Shown here piece after piece: positions 24,201 to 30,200 of a stretch of DNA of 62,000 nucleotides. This DNA comes from Mesostigma viride (taxonomy: Eukaryota; Streptophyta; Mesostigmatophyceae; Mesostigmatales; Mesostigmataceae), in assembly GCA_009746045.1 (NCBI GenBank), contig RPFO01000315.1, positions 1 through 62,000 of the forward strand. The letters are read 5' to 3'. The position numbers were made by a program, and so were the translations under genes. The notes under the pieces were generated by a model. The model had not been told where the DNA came from. It ran no database searches and saw nothing but the letters and a program-made list of their open reading frames with translations. Every line of letters starts with the position of its first letter. Position 1 is the stretch's first letter.

Positions 24201-27200
24201 TGCCAGCGTCACGAATTCGTCGCTGTGGCCGGGCGTCACAAGGCTGAGCTTGACGACCAACCACCGCTCCAAAAACGACCCCAAGTACTGCGAGATGCTC
24301 CTCGAGGTGGGCGGGGACAGGGTCGCGTGCGTGCCCGTCCCGGACAGCCGCACAGGCGTGGCCGTGCCCATGGTGCCTCTGCCGCTCGTGCCGCGGGTGG
24401 ACACCGAGGAGGAGCTGCTCAACCACGCGTTCCCCGACGTGTACGACTCGCATCATTGCATGCAGTCCGCAGTCGTCGTGGCCACCAACGCCAAGCGCGA
24501 CGAGATCAACAAGAAGATGCTCGAGCGCTTGCGCGGCAATGTCAAGACGGCGCATAGCTACGACGCGCTCAAGGACGAGTCGCACAAGACCGAGGTGCCG
24601 CACCAGACGCTCAACATGGTGAGGCAGGCGGGCGTCCCGGAGCACCAGCTCGAGTGGAAGCCGGGCGCGGTCGCCATGCTGACGCGCAACCTGTCACACC
24701 GCGACGGCCTGCTGAACGGCACCCGGGTCGTGCTGGTCGACGAGCGCCAGTTCGTCTTCATCGTGCGCACGCTGGACGGCCGCGTGTTCGCCATCCCGCG
24801 GATCAAGTTCACCATCGCGGGCGACAAGTTCACCATCGTGCGCACGATGTACCCGATCGTGGTGAGTCTCGCTTTCCTCTGCGCGTGTTGCCGCAGGCGT
24901 CGTTTCGTCACGTTTCTCGTGCAAACCGTCTCATGCCGTCTGCACGGACGTCGTTTGGATGCTTGTCGTGCGCGTGGTTGCGTTCGTGCAGCTGGCGTGG
25001 GGCATCACCGTGCACAAGTGCCAGGGCCAGACGCTCCTGCGCGTCAGCGTGGACTTTCGCGATGAGTATTTCGGCCACGGCATGCTGTACACGGCGCTCA
25101 GCCGCGTGGCGGGCTCGGCGCACATCCGCGGGTTGTTCGCCCACGTCATCGACGGCGTGGGCTACTGCAGGAACGTGGTGCTGCGTCCCATCCTCAAGAA
25201 CGCGGGCATCATGCCCAGGGACTACCCGGAGGACGCGACGAGGCTGATGTTGCGCAAGAGGGCGCGCGACGTCGAGGACCGAGCGGCCGCGGGCGGCGAT
25301 GACGACGACTGGGATATGATGGACCTGGGCGACGGGTTCGATGACATGGAGTACGACAACCCGAACGACGAGGACGCGTACGAGCTCGGGGACAATGCGT
25401 TGGCTGCGGAGGCCGACGAGATGGATGGGGATGCCGCCACGCTGCGGTGGATGCTGCGCAACGGCGACCCGTTGGCGGAGGAGTTCCTGGAGCAGCACGA
25501 GGACGACGTGGATCGGGACTTCAACCCGTATGGGGACGACGCGCCCTCAGACGGCGACGACAGGGATGCCGAGTACGAGACCCCGGACGAGGACGAGTCA
25601 CCGCCGTTCTCGACGGACAACATGTCGGAAGATGCGCTCTCGGGCATGAGCTTCACCGATGAAAACCCGTTTGTCAGTCTTTCACTTGTATTTCTAGCTT
25701 CATAGAATCTTTTGCGGGATGGAAGGCGTGGATGTTGCGGGTTGTGTGCTTCTTGCCCTTCTTTTCTTTTCCCAGCAGGGACGGTGGTGACTTGCTTGGA
25801 GTCTTTGTCCTTTGTGTTTCTATGCGGACGGCAGGGCAGCGAAGGGGTGGGAATGCTGTCTCACGGCACCAACTCGAGCTACGCGGATGAAGACCCGTTT
25901 GTGAGTCCTCGATGTGTTTTCCTAGGTCCATAGAGGCTTTTTCGGGATGGCACGCGTGGATGTTGCGGGTTGTGTGCTTGTTGCCCTTCTTTCATTTTCA
26001 GTTTTCCTAGCAGGGACGGTGGTGACTCGGTTGGAGTCTTTTTCCGTTTTGTTTCTATGCGGCCGGCAGGGCAGCGAAGGGGTGGGAATGCCGTCTCACG
26101 GCACCGACTCGCAAGTGTCGAGCTACGCGGATGAAAACCCGTTTGTGAGTCCACGTGCTAGTGCGCGCAAGGGACCATGGCACCCCCTGGCAATGTTCAC
26201 CCCCGTCAAACGATGCACCTGCAAGCCCCCACTTTGAACACATGATGGACTAGTGTGGGGCAAGCCTCCTCCCAAGTTTCAGCCCAATCCGAGCTCGTTT
26301 GCATATTTTAGGACCCTGTCACAACCCTTAGGGTGGGCTTCTGCTAGTGCGTGCAAGGGACCATGGCACCCCCTGGCAACGTCCCCCCCCCCAAACGATG
26401 GACCTGCAAGCCCCCATTTTGGACACATGATGGACTAGTGTGGGGCATGCCTCCTCCCAAGTTTCAGCCCCATCCAAGCTTGTTTGCATATTTTAGGACG
26501 CTGTCCCACCCCTAAGGGCGGGCTTGTGCTAGCGCGCGCAAGGGACCATGTCACCCCCTGGCCAGGTCCACCCCCCTCAAACGATGGACCTGCAAGCCCC
26601 CACTTTGAACACATGATGGACTAGTGCGGGGAAGCCCTCCTCCCAAGTTTCAGCCCCATCCAAGCTCGTTTGCATATTTTAGGACCCTGGCCCACCCCTA
26701 AGGGCGGGCTTGTGCTAGCGCGCGTAAGGGACCGTGGCACCCCCTGGCAAAGTCCATCCCCCCCAAAGGATGGACCTGCAAGCACCCACTTTGGACACAT
26801 GATGGCGTAGTGCGGGGCAAGGGTCCTCCCAAGTTTCAGCCCAATCCAAGCTCGTTTGCATTTCTTTAGGACCCTGGCCCACCCCTACGGGCGGGCACGT
26901 GCTAGCACGCGCAAGGGACCATGGCACCCCCTGGCAAGGTCCACCCCCCTCAAACGATGGACCTGCAAGCCCCCACTTTGCTCACATGATGGACTAGTGT
27001 GGCGCAAGGGTCCCCCCAAGTTTCAGCCCCATCCAAGCTTGTTTGCATATTTTAGGGCCCTGGCCCACCCCTAAGGGCGGGCACGTGCTAGCGCGCGCGA
27101 GGGAGCATGACACCCCCTGGCAAGGTCCACCCCCCTCAAACGATGGACCTGCAAGCCCCCACTTTGCTCACATGATGGACTAGCGGGAGGCATGCCTCCT

Positions 27201-30200
27201 CCCAAGTTTCAGCCCGATCCAAGCTCGTTTGCATATTTTAGGACCCTGGCCCACCCCTAACGATTGATGGTAATCGGGTTGGATTCTTCGTCCTTCATTT
27301 CTGATGCCCCGCAGGAGAGCGAAGATGGTGGTTGCGGGGATGGCGAGAATGCCAACGTTCCAGCGGACGGGAGCGCGGTTGCGCGGGGCGATGGCGCGGA
27401 CGCGATGGACGTGATGGATGCCGCGTTGGTGGGTAGCATCTCGCCTTGCGGGACTTGGTTTCACGCTGGCGTGCCTTTGTCCTGCGAGGATGTATATGCG
27501 GGCGTGTGCTGATGCGTGCAATCGTTTGTCCGGCTCACCACGTTCCCTGCGTGCAGGACGCGGAGCAGGAGGAGTGCCCGCTTGTGACCGAGTTGGGCGG
27601 TGCTGTCGAGCACGCGGGCAGTGAAGAGCTACCCGAGGCGGCCGCGCAGCCTTTGGACCGCATGAGCGTGTCGGATGAGGCGGCGGGTGCTGCCACCGTC
27701 GCGTCCCCACGCCCCAACTCCGATGTGTCGGTCGTGTCTCGAGAGGAAGCCGCTCTCGCTGCCGCGGCTGTCGCGCCCGTCACGTTGGAAGAGCGGGAGG
27801 TCCTCGATGACATGCGAGCCGCGTGCAGGGGCGTGGTTCTGCGACCCCGCGACGCCACGTTCCGATCGTCCAACGGGAGCGGCGCCCACGACACGGCGCT
27901 CGAGGTCGTGTTCGCAAAGCTGTCGCTGACGCAGATGCGCGCCGAGTCCGGCGGGCTCAGCCTCGTGACACCCCCTGTCGCACCGCAGGACTCCCCCGGC
28001 GGCGCGTTGGATTTCCGCGTGGCGGGGGCGATGCTGTCGTGCATGCTGGCGCGTGCACGCGGGAGCGTGCAGCCGATGTGCGATGCTCGCGACGAGTTTC
28101 GGCGACTGTGTGACTTGGCCCAGCCGGGGGTGCGTCTCTCCGGTGTCGGGGCCTTGATGTCCGTGTTGCGGCGCGCGCTGTTGCACGTGGGGGGGCCCGC
28201 ACTCGTCGAGCGAGCGCCCTGCTGCGGCTCGTGTGGCCTCCAGGGCGAGACGGGCGAGTGCGTGGTGGATGTGGTCGACGTGTCGGCCGCGCCGGGCACG
28301 CTCGAGGAGCGCACGAGGTCGTTGCTCAGGCGCCGCCTGCAGGACGCAGCCTGCGCGGGCTGCAACGGGCGGGCCGTCGTGTGCGACCGCTACATGCGCG
28401 GCGGCTTCCCCGCGTGTGTGCTCGTCCACGGCGGACGGGACGTACGGGCCTGCGGTGGCGACGCCGTGCCCTCTTACTTTGACGCGTCCGTGGTCGACGG
28501 CGACAGCGGCGCCGAGGTCGCCGTGGTCGCGCGGCTGCGCGGGTTTGTGGAGCAGCGCGCCGACAAGCACTTTGTTTTCTGCCGCGCCGTCGATGCCGCG
28601 GCCGGCCTGTGGCAGGTGGTGGATCCGGTCGAGGCCGTCTCCGCGCCCGCGACCGTCGTGGACGCGCTGCCTCACGCGTTGGTCTTGTGCGTCTACGACG
28701 TGCGCCCGGTTTCGCAGCCAGCCGAGCACGTGCTGCCGGAGAGCCCGCGCGTCGTGGCGCGGCCCCCTGGTAATCCGCGCAACGTGCCACCGGGCGATTG
28801 GTCAGCCGAGCCTCGCGTCGAGCCCCCCGAGCCCCCTCCCGCCGAGGACGAGGACGAGGACATAGCTGCGCTCGCGGCGGAACCCGGTTTGCCCGCCGAG
28901 GTGCAAGAGGCTCGCGCCGAGTTTTTTCGCGGGCTGTTCAGCGAGGTCGGGGGCTTGCATTCCGGCCGGGAGCAGCAACGTCGTTCGCGCCGGGAGGCCA
29001 GGGCTGCGGACGGCGAGCAAGGGGAGGCGGCGGCGCCAGCTCGTCGCGCGACGGACGAGGCGGCGCGTCCGGCGCCCTCCAGCGGGCGCGGAAGCGAGCC
29101 GAGCGCGCCGGCGCCCGCGCCGCTGGGCTCTTTGTTCCCGGCCGGCGGCCACAGCGGCAGTTCCAAGTGTTCGTGCCGCGCGTGTTTCACGTTCGAGGAG
29201 CTCATGTTGAAGTACGAGACGCTCATGCTGGTCGCCAACGAGCTGACTCCAAATGGGGAGGACAACAGTTGCCCCGTGGACAGCGTGCTGGGACTCGGTC
29301 TCATTATGCTGATCCTCACGCAGCGGGCCGGGCGGTCAGGACTGCAGGCGCTTCGCTGCAACCCACGCGAGGGGCACGGCGAGCACTGCAAGATCGGGCT
29401 GGCGCTGCTGCGCTACTACATCGCGACCGCGGAGGGCAACCAGAGCGATATGGACCGCTTCCGCGAGTGGGTGCGCAGGCTGCTCGACGAAAGGTATGGA
29501 CGAAAGCGCGGCGCTTTTGCCGAGGCGATTGACAACCTGACCACGGTGCTGCAGCACTTTGACGACTGCGACCTATTCCATGGCGGGCGCGCGTGCGTGC
29601 GCGAGTTCCGGCAGGATCTCGGCAAGGTGCCCCTGCCCATCCTGCTGACCGACTGCCCCGAGGAGTGGGACGTCAAGACGCGCATGATGGCCAAGTGCAG
29701 GGAGGCCTTCTGTTTCGAGCGGTGCAGGAATTGCCAGCGAGACGAATGCGACAAGGAGGAGCAGGTTTTCAAGCGCGAGCCGCGGTTTATCGTGTACGGG
29801 GAGTCGGGGATGGTCCAGACCGCCGCGCCGAGGATTCCCGAGACGTTGGTCATGGACGTGCTCATCGGGGACGAGCGCCGGGAGGCGCGTGTGACCGCGT
29901 GGCTCAGCTGCATGCTGCTGCACTATGGCGGAGACCACTTCGTGGTCCTGCGACGGACGCGCCCGTCCTCGGTCTGGGAGGAGGTCGACGCGCATCGCAA
30001 GCGTGCCAAGGTTCGGCGGTGCCAGGACCCGGACTTGGGTGACGTGGCGACGATCGCCATCGCCAGCTGCTACTGTGTCAGCGACGTCCTGCCGCTGCCG
30101 CTACCGATGCCGCTGCCGATACCGGCGCGCGTCGCTTCGTCGCCCAAGACGCCCGCGCGGCCGGCTGTCGAGCAAACGTCACAGCCGGTCGGAACGCGCG

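Noticed and set aside
27446-27556. Upstream extension of the exon 24 open frame
   Set aside because: A good GTGCAG acceptor at 27551-27556 gives phase 0 with exon 23. The extension contains the exon 23 donor-side intron.
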